Positions 1 to 5,648 of a DNA stretch of 6,344 nt are shown here, one piece after another (within the stretch, counting starts at the first letter, position 1; the number at the start of each line of letters is the position of its first letter). A program made the position numbers and the translations under genes. The notes under the pieces are model-generated. The model ran no database searches and was not told where the DNA came from. It was given only the letters and a program-made list of their open reading frames with translations. The stretch is from Chitinophagaceae bacterium (GTDB lineage Bacteria > Bacteroidota > Bacteroidia > Chitinophagales > Chitinophagaceae): NCBI GenBank assembly GCA_947463105.1, contig CANHSD010000159.1, positions 1 to 6,344 of the forward strand. Reading direction: 5' to 3'.

Positions 1-74
1 AATCGAACCCGCACTCGCTTTTTCGGCGAACAGGATTTTAAGTCCTGCGTGTCTACCAATTCCACCACCGAGGC
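1..74 (-). tRNA. tRNA-Leu (anticodon UAA), 3' part outside window
   Basis: On the minus strand the gene begins with the acceptor half GCCTCGG (bases 74-68), followed by the D-arm core GTGGAATTGGTAGACAC typical of leucine tRNAs. The anticodon stem CAGGA/TCCTG closes a 7-base loop CTTAAAA, giving anticodon UAA (plus-strand bases 38-40). A variable arm of class II type follows, then the start of the T arm (GGGTTCGATT). The rest of the T arm and the acceptor 3' half lie beyond base 1. It reads UUA (and, by wobble, UUG) codons. No clear TAnnTTTG box is visible just upstream, so it may be co-transcribed with the tRNA-Gly gene at 141-213. Confidence 0.95.
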
Positions 75-110
75 ATGCGTAATGCATGAAAGAACAATCG
101 AACTTAAACT

Positions 111-137
111 AAAAATTCCATCATTGATGGAATTTTT
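111..137. terminator. perfect 13-bp palindrome between two tRNA genes, possible bidirectional terminator
   Basis: AAAAATTCCATCA (111-123) and TGATGGAATTTTT (125-137) are exact reverse complements separated by one base, so a hairpin with a small AT-rich loop can form. Each side of the stem ends in five Ts on its own strand, which resembles a weak bidirectional terminator. Against that role, the downstream tRNA-Leu gene has no obvious promoter of its own, so the hairpin may instead be a processing or spacer structure within a tRNA-Gly/tRNA-Leu transcript. Confidence 0.45.
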
Positions 138-140
138 GTG

Positions 141-213
141 AGCGGAAGACGAGATTCGAACCCGCGACCCCAACCTTGGCAAGGTTGTGCTCTACCAGCT
201 GAGCTACTTCCGC
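141..213 (-). tRNA. tRNA-Gly (anticodon GCC)
   Basis: The complete 73-base cloverleaf reads on the minus strand. The acceptor stem is GCGGAAG (213-207) pairing with CTTCCGC (148-142), with discriminator U at 141. The D arm is GCTCAGCTGGTAGAGC, the anticodon stem CAACC/GGTTG closes loop TTGCCAA, and the T arm contains GGTTCGAATC. The anticodon is GCC (plus-strand bases 178-180), decoding GGC and GGU. CCA is not encoded. A Bacteroidota-type -7 box lies 25 bases upstream. Confidence 0.97.
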
Positions 214-237
214 AATGTGTGTAAGAACATAGGGGTG

Positions 238-245
238 CAAAAATA
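238..245 (-). promoter_or_regulatory. -7 box of the tRNA-Gly promoter
   Basis: The minus strand carries TATTTTTG, a full match to the Bacteroidota -7 consensus TAnnTTTG, placed so that transcription would begin roughly 17-20 bases before the tRNA-Gly 5' end. No TTG -33 element is seen at the usual distance. The box overlaps one arm of the AT-rich inverted repeat at 241-282. Confidence 0.4.
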
Positions 246-282
246 AGAATAAGATCTTAATTTAAAAAGAAAATTCTTATTT
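241..282 (-). terminator. AT-rich inverted repeat at the end of the small membrane-protein gene, possible weak terminator
   Basis: AAATAAGAAT (241-250) and ATTCTTATTT (273-282) are perfect 10-bp reverse complements with a 22-base loop containing the palindrome AAGATCTT. The right arm covers the stop codon of the 68-residue gene (277-279). On the minus strand the second arm runs into TTTTTG. The stem has only two G:C-type pairs and the loop is long, so termination would be weak; the position at the gene end is the main argument. Confidence 0.3.
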
Positions 283-483
283 GTATTTGGGCGTGTACTG
301 AGTGCTTTCAGGAACTTCCACTTTGGGTTTCCCCTTGTAGTGCATGCTGTACAAACCATAGCATCCACCCAGTACAAAAGCCATAAAGGCGAAGAGCTGG
401 ACGTGAAACAGGAATCGGGAAGAGATCACCCAGTTTCTGCCAAAGTCTTTCTTTTCAGCGATGTCAGTTGTATTCTGTTGCAT
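277..483 (-). CDS. small single-pass membrane protein, function unknown
   Basis: This 68-residue protein starts MQQNTTDIAEKK, has a polar N-terminal part (1-20), one strongly hydrophobic segment (about 25-46, containing FAFMAFVLGGCYGLY), and a Lys/Pro-rich tail ending TQYTPKYK. Reading the segment as a membrane helix, the basic residues are spread on both sides and do not settle topology. There is no lipobox and no cleavable signal peptide, so an inner-membrane anchor is the likely form. I do not recognise the family. Support for it being real comes from a full TTG-19-TAnnTTTG promoter immediately upstream, an ATG start at 483, protein-like composition, and no competing better frame. It lies 43 bases downstream of the glycosyltransferase gene on the same strand, which might point to an envelope role, but the separate promoter weakens that link. 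A membrane-complex accessory subunit is one untested possibility. Confidence 0.65.
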   Translation of the reverse strand: MQQNTTDIAEKKDFGRNWVISSRFLFHVQLFAFMAFVLGGCYGLYSMHYKGKPKVEVPESTQYTPKYK

Positions 484-500
484 ATGTTTCTTTTGCTCGG

Positions 501-530
501 CAAAAATAAGGAATCAAGTTTATTTTTCAA
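501..530 (-). promoter_or_regulatory. Bacteroidota-type promoter of the small membrane-protein gene
   Basis: On the minus strand TTG (530-528) is followed after exactly 19 bases by TATTTTTG (508-501). This fits the Bacteroidota pattern of a TTG at -33 and TAnnTTTG at -7, and it is the best promoter match in the window. Transcription should start near base 494, leaving a leader of only about 10 bases before the ATG at 483. The -33 TTG overlaps the TGA stop codon of the upstream glycosyltransferase gene. Confidence 0.6.
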
Positions 531-1567
531 CTGCAGTTTTCAACAATTTCTGAAAACCTGTTTTTGCCTTTTATAAAATGTTGCCAAACCACACTGCCCA
601 TGTATCTTCCAGCGATTTTACCATTTCTTTTCACTGGGAAAATACTTTTTTTCTGACCGGCAATGAACCAGCTGAAAAAGCCAAAATGGGCTTTCATCAC
701 AGCAGTAAAAAAATAAGTCTGTCCTGACAGCAGGTTTTTCCAAGCGCTGATGGCATCCAGCAGGAAACGAAAACTGACCGTCAAGAGAGCATCCATTCCC
801 TCAAGGTTTTTCCATAGCATGATCAGGTTGTTTCTGAAGTTGAGATAAATTTTTTTTGGATTGTTCTTGGCAAGGGTTCCTCCGCCAATATGGTAGATAA
901 TGGATGCAGGGCAAGACAAGATCCGGTAACCGGCCAATTGTAATCTCCAGCAAAGGTCAATCTCTTCCTGGTGCGCAAAAAAGTAACCATCAAATCCGCC
1001 AACTGCATCAAAAGCGGAATGACGAATAAACATTGAGGCTCCTGATGCCCAAAATATGGGTGCAGGCTTGTCGTATTGCTGCTCGTCTTTTTCCAGCACA
1101 TCAAATATTCTTCCTTTGGAAAATGGATAACCGAACCTGTCTATCCAACCTCCAGCAGCTCCTGCGTATTCAAAACTTTCCTTGTTCTTGTAGTCCAATA
1201 TTTTCGGTTGGATGGCAACAACATCCGGATTTTCCATGAACATCTCCATGATGGGCTCAATCCATCCCGGGCTGACTTCAATATCAGAGTTCAGGAGTAC
1301 CATGAATTCTTCCTTCACATGTCTGAGCGCCATATTGTATCCACCTGCAAATCCTTCATTGGAAGGATTGCGTATGATTTTTACAGAAGGGTATTGTGTT
1401 GATGCCCAATCAACAGACCCATCGGTAGAAGCATTGTCTGCCAGGTAAACAACCATGTTGGGGTAGGTGGATGCGAAAACAAAGGGCAGGAATTGTTCGA
1501 GATAATGTTTGCCATTCCAGTTCAGGATGACAACTGCAAGTGTAGGATGAGAATCAGTTGGTTGCAT
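527..1567 (-). CDS. family 2 glycosyltransferase (GT-A fold)
   Basis: The 346-residue protein belongs to the GT2 family, which moves a sugar from a nucleotide-sugar donor to a glycan or lipid acceptor, usually at the cytoplasmic face during O-antigen, capsule or exopolysaccharide synthesis. Visible motifs in order: the opening strand VVILNWNG (12-19), the nucleotide-binding ADNASTDGS (43-51), NEGFAGGYN (70-78), the metal-binding DxD-type site LLNSDIEV (91-98), and the acceptor/catalytic region around FFAHQEEIDLCWRLQLAGY (196-214) with the following HIGGGT (226-231). This set resembles the rhamnosyltransferase-like WcaA group; donor and acceptor cannot be told from sequence. The C-terminal part (about 255-310) is amphipathic to hydrophobic and may touch the membrane. 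The ATG at 1567 sits only 8 bases from a TAAATTTG box, so the leader must be very short. No other glycan genes are nearby, so it is not part of a visible polysaccharide cluster. Confidence 0.92.
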   Translation of the reverse strand: MQPTDSHPTLAVVILNWNGKHYLEQFLPFVFASTYPNMVVYLADNASTDGSVDWASTQYPSVKIIRNPSNEGFAGGYNMALRHVKEEFMVLLNSDIEVSPGWIEPIMEMFMENPDVVAIQPKILDYKNKESFEYAGAAGGWIDRFGYPFSKGRIFDVLEKDEQQYDKPAPIFWASGASMFIRHSAFDAVGGFDGYFFAHQEEIDLCWRLQLAGYRILSCPASIIYHIGGGTLAKNNPKKIYLNFRNNLIMLWKNLEGMDALLTVSFRFLLDAISAWKNLLSGQTYFFTAVMKAHFGFFSWFIAGQKKSIFPVKRNGKIAGRYMGSVVWQHFIKGKNRFSEIVENCS

Positions 1568-1575
1568 GTATTCAA

Positions 1576-1583
1576 CAAATTTA
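1576..1583 (-). promoter_or_regulatory. -7 box of the glycosyltransferase gene
   Basis: The minus strand reads TAAATTTG, an exact TAnnTTTG match, 8 bases before the ATG at 1567. Transcription would begin about at the start codon, implying a near-leaderless mRNA. No TTG is found 19 bases upstream, so the -33 part is missing or degenerate. Confidence 0.4.
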
Positions 1584-1637
1584 GTTCCTATCTACCTAAA
1601 AATAGCCACTCCATTTTTTCATGTCTTGATTTTTACA

Positions 1638-1645
1638 TAAATTTG
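1638..1645 (+). promoter_or_regulatory. -7 box of the tRNA-Leu(GAG) promoter
   Basis: TAAATTTG matches TAnnTTTG exactly and lies 11 bases before the tRNA 5' end at 1657, so transcription would start a few bases ahead of the mature tRNA. The expected -33 position (about 1616-1618) reads TTT rather than TTG. It diverges from the glycosyltransferase box at 1576-1583. Confidence 0.45.
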
Positions 1646-1656
1646 TCATCCCTCGG

Positions 1657-1740
1657 GCCCAGGTGGCGAAATTGGTAGACGCACTACCTTGAGGTGGTAG
1701 CGCTGGAAACGGCGTGCTGGTTCGAATCCAGTCTTGGGCA
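1657..1740 (+). tRNA. tRNA-Leu (anticodon GAG)
   Basis: This is a complete 84-base class II tRNA. The acceptor GCCCAGG (1657-1663) pairs with CTTGGGC (1733-1739) with one G-U wobble, and the discriminator is A1740. The D arm carries AAATTGGTAGAC. The anticodon stem CTACC/GGTAG closes loop TTGAGGT, giving anticodon GAG at 1691-1693 for CUC/CUU codons. The extended variable arm (CGCTGGAAACGGCGT) is a leucine hallmark, and the T arm contains GGTTCGAATCC. CCA is not encoded. A terminator hairpin starts two bases downstream. Confidence 0.97.
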
Positions 1741-1741
1741 C

Positions 1742-1780
1742 AAACGCCCTTCCAACGAAGTTGGAAGGGCGTTTTGATTT
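1742..1780 (+). terminator. rho-independent terminator of tRNA-Leu(GAG)
   Basis: A 15-bp perfect stem is formed by AAACGCCCTTCCAAC (1742-1756) and GTTGGAAGGGCGTTT (1760-1774), with a GAA loop. It is followed by the T-rich run TTTTGATTT. The stem is GC-rich and directly abuts the tRNA, the usual position for a terminator. The right arm also belongs to a second inverted repeat (1767-1782 with 1812-1827). Confidence 0.8.
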
Positions 1781-1857
1781 GTGAGCGTTGAACGTTTACT
1801 TTCATAAGCGAACAAATCAAAACGCCCCTCCTCGCCAAAGGCGAGGGAAGGGCGTTT
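1767..1857. repeat. nested palindromic (REP-like) repeat region
   Basis: GGGCGTTTTGATTTGT (1767-1782) has an exact 16-base reverse complement ACAAATCAAAACGCCC at 1812-1827. A second near-perfect hairpin follows: AAACGCCC...CTCGCC (1820-1836) against GGCGAG...AGGGCGTTT (1840-1857), with loop AAA and one bulge. The arms share the AAGGGCGTTT core with the tRNA terminator, so several pairings exclude each other. Such GC-rich, arm-sharing intergenic palindromes resemble REP/BIME-type elements. No transposase is present in the window. Confidence 0.6.
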
Positions 1858-2066
1858 GTAGCCCCCCGCAAGACATCCTGGATCACTGAAAGTAATCCAG
1901 TAAAAATGCCAAAGGCGAGGGAAGGGCGTTTGTAGCCCCCCCGCAAGACATCCTGGATCACTGAAAGTAATCCAGTAAAAATGCCGAAGGCGAGGGAAGG
2001 GCGTTTGTAGCCCCCCCGCAAGACATCCTGGATCACTGAAAGTAATCCAGTAAAAATGCCGAAGGC
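1834..2066. repeat. tandem repeat, three 74-75 bp units plus a 9-bp partial
   Basis: Units start at 1834, 1908 and 1983 (74, 75 and 75 bases), and a 9-base partial lies at 2058-2066. The copies differ at only two places: a C-run of six, seven and seven bases, and GCCAAAGG in copies one and two against GCCGAAGG in copy three and the partial. Each unit contains GGCGAGGGAAGGGCGTTT, the C-run, and a hairpin CTGGAT-c-ACT-gaa-AGT-a-ATCCAG. The near-identity points to recent expansion, probably by slippage between the 9-bp GCC(A/G)AAGGC direct repeats at unit borders. Minus-strand open frames across it lack an ATG and run into antisense tRNA sequence, so I treat it as non-coding. Confidence 0.9.
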
Positions 2067-2196
2067 AATCCAATCCTGTGCATTCTCCTGCTTGAAATCA
2101 TTCCATTGGCTAATGTCAATTTCCTGCTGTAATTGATGCTTCAATTATCTTCCTAAAAAACCATCGATACCTAGTCTTGGTTTGTCAATTCTTCAC
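2067..2196. other. intergenic sequence between the tandem repeat and the ATPase gene
   Basis: No gene is supported here. The first 16 bases (2067-2082) match the tRNA-Leu(GAG) 3' end (1725-1740) at 13 of 16 positions. TAGTCTTG (2172-2179) is one mismatch from TAnnTTTG and could be the ATPase promoter, starting transcription about 10-15 bases before the ATG at 2197. No clear -33 element accompanies it. On the minus strand a TTG at 2144 opens a frame with protein-like composition that enters the repeats, discussed under findings. Confidence 0.4.
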
Positions 2197-4776
2197 ATGA
2201 CCCATCGATTCTGGCATACACTTGATATTCTGCAAGTATTCGGATATACCAATTCGAATGAATCTGGCCTGAGTACAAGTCAAGCACAGCAACACCTAAA
2301 AGAATACGGAAAAAACAAACTGACTGAAAAAAGAAAGCGCAACCCGGTAATGCTATTCTTGATGAAGTTTAAAGACTTCATGATTGTAGTTCTTATCATA
2401 GCTGCAATCATTGCTGGCATCGCTGGAGATATCACTGATGCCATCATCATTTTTGTAATTGTTGTTTTCAATGCACTCATCAGTTTTATCCAAGAATATA
2501 AAGCCGAAAAGGCAATGGATGCCCTCAAACAAATGTCTACACTTCAAGTGACTGTGCTTCGCGCGAATCTTGTTACTGTTATTTCATCCGAAGAAATTGT
2601 TCCCGGAGACATTGTGCTGCTTGAGGCTGGGAATATCGTTGGTGCTGACATGCGCTTGTTTGAAACCAATCATTTGTTTATCGATGAAGCGATGTTGACG
2701 GGAGAATCACTTCCCGTTCTTAAAAAAACACATACACTCCATGATGCAGAATTATCTACGGGAGACATGACTAACATGGCTTTTAAAGGAACACAGGTTA
2801 CCGGTGGTCGAGGACGAGGGGTGGCCGTGGAGACAGGAATGCATACCAAGCTTGGACAAATCGCAGGCATGTTGCAACACAAAGAGGGCAATACTCCTTT
2901 GCAAAAGCGAATGGCTGACTTTAGCAAAAAGCTATCTTATATCATTCTTTTTATTTGTGTTTTACTTTTTGTGATTGGATATTTTCGCGGAGAGAACCCA
3001 ATACAAATGTTGTTGACTGCCATCTCTTTGGCAGTAGCTGCCATTCCGGAGGCACTTCCGGCGCTCATTACCATTGCACTGGCAAGAGGAGCAAATAAAA
3101 TGGTAGCTAAAAATGTGCTCATTCGCAAGCTGAATGCTGTTGAAACACTTGGATCTGTTACTTATATATGCACCGATAAAACAGGAACACTTACCCAGAA
3201 CAAGATGTCGGTAGTAGCCATTGATACCAAGGGGCAAATGATTCAAACAATTAAAGCCTTTCCGACGCTTTCTCTCTGTTTGGTCCTCAACCATGATGTT
3301 GAGGAAAATGCGAATGGTCAATGGGCGGGTGATCCCACCGAAATTGCTATTGCTGAATATTTGATTGTACATTTTGGTAAAGAAAATATGTTTGCCCAGC
3401 GGGAACAATTGCCACGGATTTTCGAATTCCCTTTTGATTCGGATCGTAAATGCATGACAACCATTCACCAGTTTGGTCATCAGTTTTTAGTGACCACCAA
3501 GGGCGCCTCTGAGGCTTTGCTGCGTCAATTTTTGCCCCAATACAATATCAATTCCATCAATGCTCAGGTAGATAGGTTCTCTGGAGAGGGAATGCGTGTA
3601 ATTGTCTACGGATTTAAAATCATTGATGCAATTCCGAGAAATCCCATTCTTTCTGATGTAGAAAATTCACTTCATTATGCCGGAATGATTGGCATGATAG
3701 ATCCTCCCAGGGAAGAGGTAAAGCAGGCAATACAGGAATGCAAAACAGCTGGCATACAAACGATAATGATTACAGGCGATCACCCCAAGACTGCTGCTGC
3801 CATAGCAACTGCCATAGGCTTGCTTCAGCCCCATGAAATGGTGATCACAGGGAAGGAGCTCAATGAAATGGATGATACTGTTTTTGGTGCTGCAATTGAA
3901 AAGATTCGGGTTTATGCGCGGGTATCTCCTGACCAGAAATTAAGAATTGTGCATGCACTTCAGAAAAAAGAGCATTTTGTGGCCATGACGGGTGATGGTG
4001 TAAATGATGCACCCTCGCTTAAAGCTGCAAATATTGGTGTTGCAATGGGGATTGCGGGTACGGATGTAAGCAAGCAAGTTGCACAGATGATTTTATTGGA
4101 TGACAATTTTGCCAGTATCGTTAAAGGTGTAAAAGAGGGTAGAAGGATTTATGACAACATTAGAAAATTTGTAAAGTATATCATGACCTGCAATGGTGCA
4201 GAAATATGGACATTGTTGTTGGCCCCTTTTTTCGGTCTTCCCATTCCGTTGTTGCCAATCCATATTCTTTGGATCAACCTCGTTACTGATGGTATTCCTG
4301 GACTTACCCTTGCCAATGAGAAATCTGAGCCCAATATCATGAATCGTCCGCCCAGAAAAACCAGTGAGAGCCTATTTTCTGATGGTATTGGTTTTCATAT
4401 TGCATGGGTTGGCCTCTGCATGGCAGGCATTACGCTCGGTGTGCAGGCATGGGCTTTGGCCAATGTAAATACACATTGGCAAACAATGGTATTTACAGTA
4501 CTCTCCCTTTCACAGCTGGCACATGTATTGGCCATTAAAAGGGATAAAAGTTTTATTGTTGAACGTGGATTCTTCAACAATATTTCCCTTATTCTTGCCA
4601 TACTTTTCACGTTTGCGCTACAACTGTTTGTTGTCTACCTTCCATTTGCCAACAAGTTGTTGAAAACATCACCACTTACCTTGCTGGAATTACTGGTGTG
4701 TATTGCCGGTGCAGTTTTTCTTTTTCTTGCCGTGGAATTGGAAAAGCTGATCAAAAAAAGGTTTCGCAAGGGCTGA
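2197..4776 (+). CDS. P-type cation-transporting ATPase, Ca2+/Mn2+ type (P2)
   Basis: An 859-residue inner-membrane pump that uses ATP to move a cation, most likely Ca2+ or Mn2+, out of the cytoplasm. Domains in order: cation-ATPase N-terminal domain (about 4-65); helices M1-M2; actuator domain with TGES (168-171); M3-M4 with IPEALP (E285); phosphorylation site DKTGT (D327); nucleotide-binding domain with KGA (K435); hinge motifs TGDHPKT and TGDGVND (598-604); and C-terminal helices M5-M10. By comparison with SERCA, Ca site II is complete: E285 in M4, and N694 and D698 in NLVTDG of M6. M5 keeps NxxE (N666, E669), but M8 has Gln773 where SERCA has its site-I Glu, as in PMCA. Transport of one ion per ATP is a reasonable inference. 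Length is normal for the family. ATG at 2197 is preferred over an in-frame TTG at 2182 because it begins directly at the family N-terminus. The gene stands alone; the next gene has a predicted promoter. Confidence 0.95.
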   Translation: MTHRFWHTLDILQVFGYTNSNESGLSTSQAQQHLKEYGKNKLTEKRKRNPVMLFLMKFKDFMIVVLIIAAIIAGIAGDITDAIIIFVIVVFNALISFIQEYKAEKAMDALKQMSTLQVTVLRANLVTVISSEEIVPGDIVLLEAGNIVGADMRLFETNHLFIDEAMLTGESLPVLKKTHTLHDAELSTGDMTNMAFKGTQVTGGRGRGVAVETGMHTKLGQIAGMLQHKEGNTPLQKRMADFSKKLSYIILFICVLLFVIGYFRGENPIQMLLTAISLAVAAIPEALPALITIALARGANKMVAKNVLIRKLNAVETLGSVTYICTDKTGTLTQNKMSVVAIDTKGQMIQTIKAFPTLSLCLVLNHDVEENANGQWAGDPTEIAIAEYLIVHFGKENMFAQREQLPRIFEFPFDSDRKCMTTIHQFGHQFLVTTKGASEALLRQFLPQYNINSINAQVDRFSGEGMRVIVYGFKIIDAIPRNPILSDVENSLHYAGMIGMIDPPREEVKQAIQECKTAGIQTIMITGDHPKTAAAIATAIGLLQPHEMVITGKELNEMDDTVFGAAIEKIRVYARVSPDQKLRIVHALQKKEHFVAMTGDGVNDAPSLKAANIGVAMGIAGTDVSKQVAQMILLDDNFASIVKGVKEGRRIYDNIRKFVKYIMTCNGAEIWTLLLAPFFGLPIPLLPIHILWINLVTDGIPGLTLANEKSEPNIMNRPPRKTSESLFSDGIGFHIAWVGLCMAGITLGVQAWALANVNTHWQTMVFTVLSLSQLAHVLAIKRDKSFIVERGFFNNISLILAILFTFALQLFVVYLPFANKLLKTSPLTLLELLVCIAGAVFLFLAVELEKLIKKRFRKG

Positions 4777-4794
4777 ATGGCTTAACTTCAATAA

Positions 4795-4802
4795 TAGATT
4801 TG
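4795..4802 (+). promoter_or_regulatory. -7 box of the DUF1080-mazG unit
   Basis: TAGATTTG matches TAnnTTTG exactly. CTG at 4773-4775, 19 bases upstream, is one base off the -33 TTG and overlaps the ATPase stop codon. Transcription would start near 4809, giving a leader of about 45 bases. An inverted repeat GATGGCT/AGCCATC (4802-4808/4821-4827) begins at the last base of the box, so its left arm would lie at or before the transcript start. Confidence 0.45.
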
Positions 4803-4853
4803 ATGGCTACATATGGTGAAAGCCATCTCTGGTAAAGACATCAATAGATGTAT

Positions 4854-5648
4854 ATGAAAAAAAATATTGCAGTCCTTCTTATTGGTTTATTCTTTGTTTC
4901 CTTCAGTTTCCCGGCAAAAGAAAATTGGATCAAACTTTTCAACGGCAGGGACATCAGCAACTGGACGGTAAAGATTTTTCATCATGAGGTGGGTGACAAT
5001 TATGGAAACACTTTCCGTGCTGAAGAGGGTATGATCAAAGTCCGTTACGACCAATATGAACAGTTCAACAACCGCTATGGGCATCTTTTTTACAACAAAC
5101 CCTTTTCTTACTTCAAGCTGAGGTTTGATTACCGGTTTACGGGTATCTGGCGCAGTGATGCCCCATCCTATACCAAGATCAATTCTGGTGTGATGTATCA
5201 CTCCCAGGATCCAAGAACCATTCTCAAAGAACAGGATTGGCCCATCTCAGTTGAGTTTCAGGTATTGGGCGGATTGGAAGACGGCGTTTCAAGGCCAACA
5301 GGAAACATGTGTTCCCCAGGTACGGATATTATCTTTCAAGGCAAGAAAGATCCCCGGCATTGCATCAGCTCATCTTCCAAAACCTATTACGGAGACCAGT
5401 GGGTGCATGCCGAGTTGATTGTCTTGGGAGACTCTTTGGTAACACACCTTATCAATGGTGATACAGTTTTACAGTATGCCAAACCACAGATCGGAGGTGG
5501 TGTTGCCAATGGATATGATCCCGCCATCAAGATTGATGGACAATTGTTGAAAAAAGGATTCATCGCTTTACAGAGTGAAGGGCAGGAAATTGATTTTAAA
5601 AATATTGAGCTCCTTGACCTGTCAAAAAAATACAGAAATAATGAGTAA
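4854..5648 (+). CDS. exported DUF1080 (3-keto-disaccharide hydrolase family) protein
   Basis: A 264-residue protein with an N-terminal signal peptide (MKK followed by a hydrophobic core to about residue 19, cleavage perhaps after A21) and no lipobox Cys, so probably periplasmic or secreted. The mature part begins with the family opening LFNGRDISNW (28-37), continues with NSGVMYH (110-116), ISVEFQVLGG (131-140) and closes with GFIALQSEGQEIDFKNIEL (235-253). These fit the DUF1080/3-keto-disaccharide hydrolase domain (PF06439), a concanavalin-like jelly roll. Characterised relatives cleave 3-keto-glycosides made by a partner oxidoreductase, but no such partner gene is nearby, so the substrate is unknown. 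Cys153 and Cys170 could form a disulfide. ATG at 4854 gives a typical signal peptide start; ATG at 4848 adds two residues and is equally possible. The last eight bases overlap the next gene. Confidence 0.88.
   Translation: MKKNIAVLLIGLFFVSFSFPAKENWIKLFNGRDISNWTVKIFHHEVGDNYGNTFRAEEGMIKVRYDQYEQFNNRYGHLFYNKPFSYFKLRFDYRFTGIWRSDAPSYTKINSGVMYHSQDPRTILKEQDWPISVEFQVLGGLEDGVSRPTGNMCSPGTDIIFQGKKDPRHCISSSSKTYYGDQWVHAELIVLGDSLVTHLINGDTVLQYAKPQIGGGVANGYDPAIKIDGQLLKKGFIALQSEGQEIDFKNIELLDLSKKYRNNE

Noticed and set aside
340..576. Plus-strand open frame of 78 codons antisense to the small membrane-protein gene
   Set aside because: No promoter or family-like sequence; the minus-strand frame has a promoter, an ATG and a clear membrane segment.
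1596..1833. Protein-coding gene on the minus strand continuing through tRNA-Leu(GAG)
   Set aside because: The downstream part of the frame is antisense to the tRNA and its terminator and contains typical translated-tRNA and palindrome artefact sequence.
1834..2066. CRISPR array
   Set aside because: The repeats are directly adjacent with no unique spacers, unit length is 75 bp, and no cas genes are present.
2182..2196. TTG start at 2182 for the ATPase
   Set aside because: ATG at 2197 starts at the family's usual N-terminus and adds no missing domain; the five extra residues have no support.
2962..3480. Minus-strand open frame of 172 codons inside the ATPase gene
   Set aside because: It is fully antisense to conserved ATPase motifs including DKTGT, with no independent signals.
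4802..4827. Terminator of the ATPase gene (GATGGCT/AGCCATC stem)
   Set aside because: The 7-bp stem has a 12-base loop and no T-tract after it (it continues TCTGGTAAAG), and it begins at the last base of a strong -7 box match.
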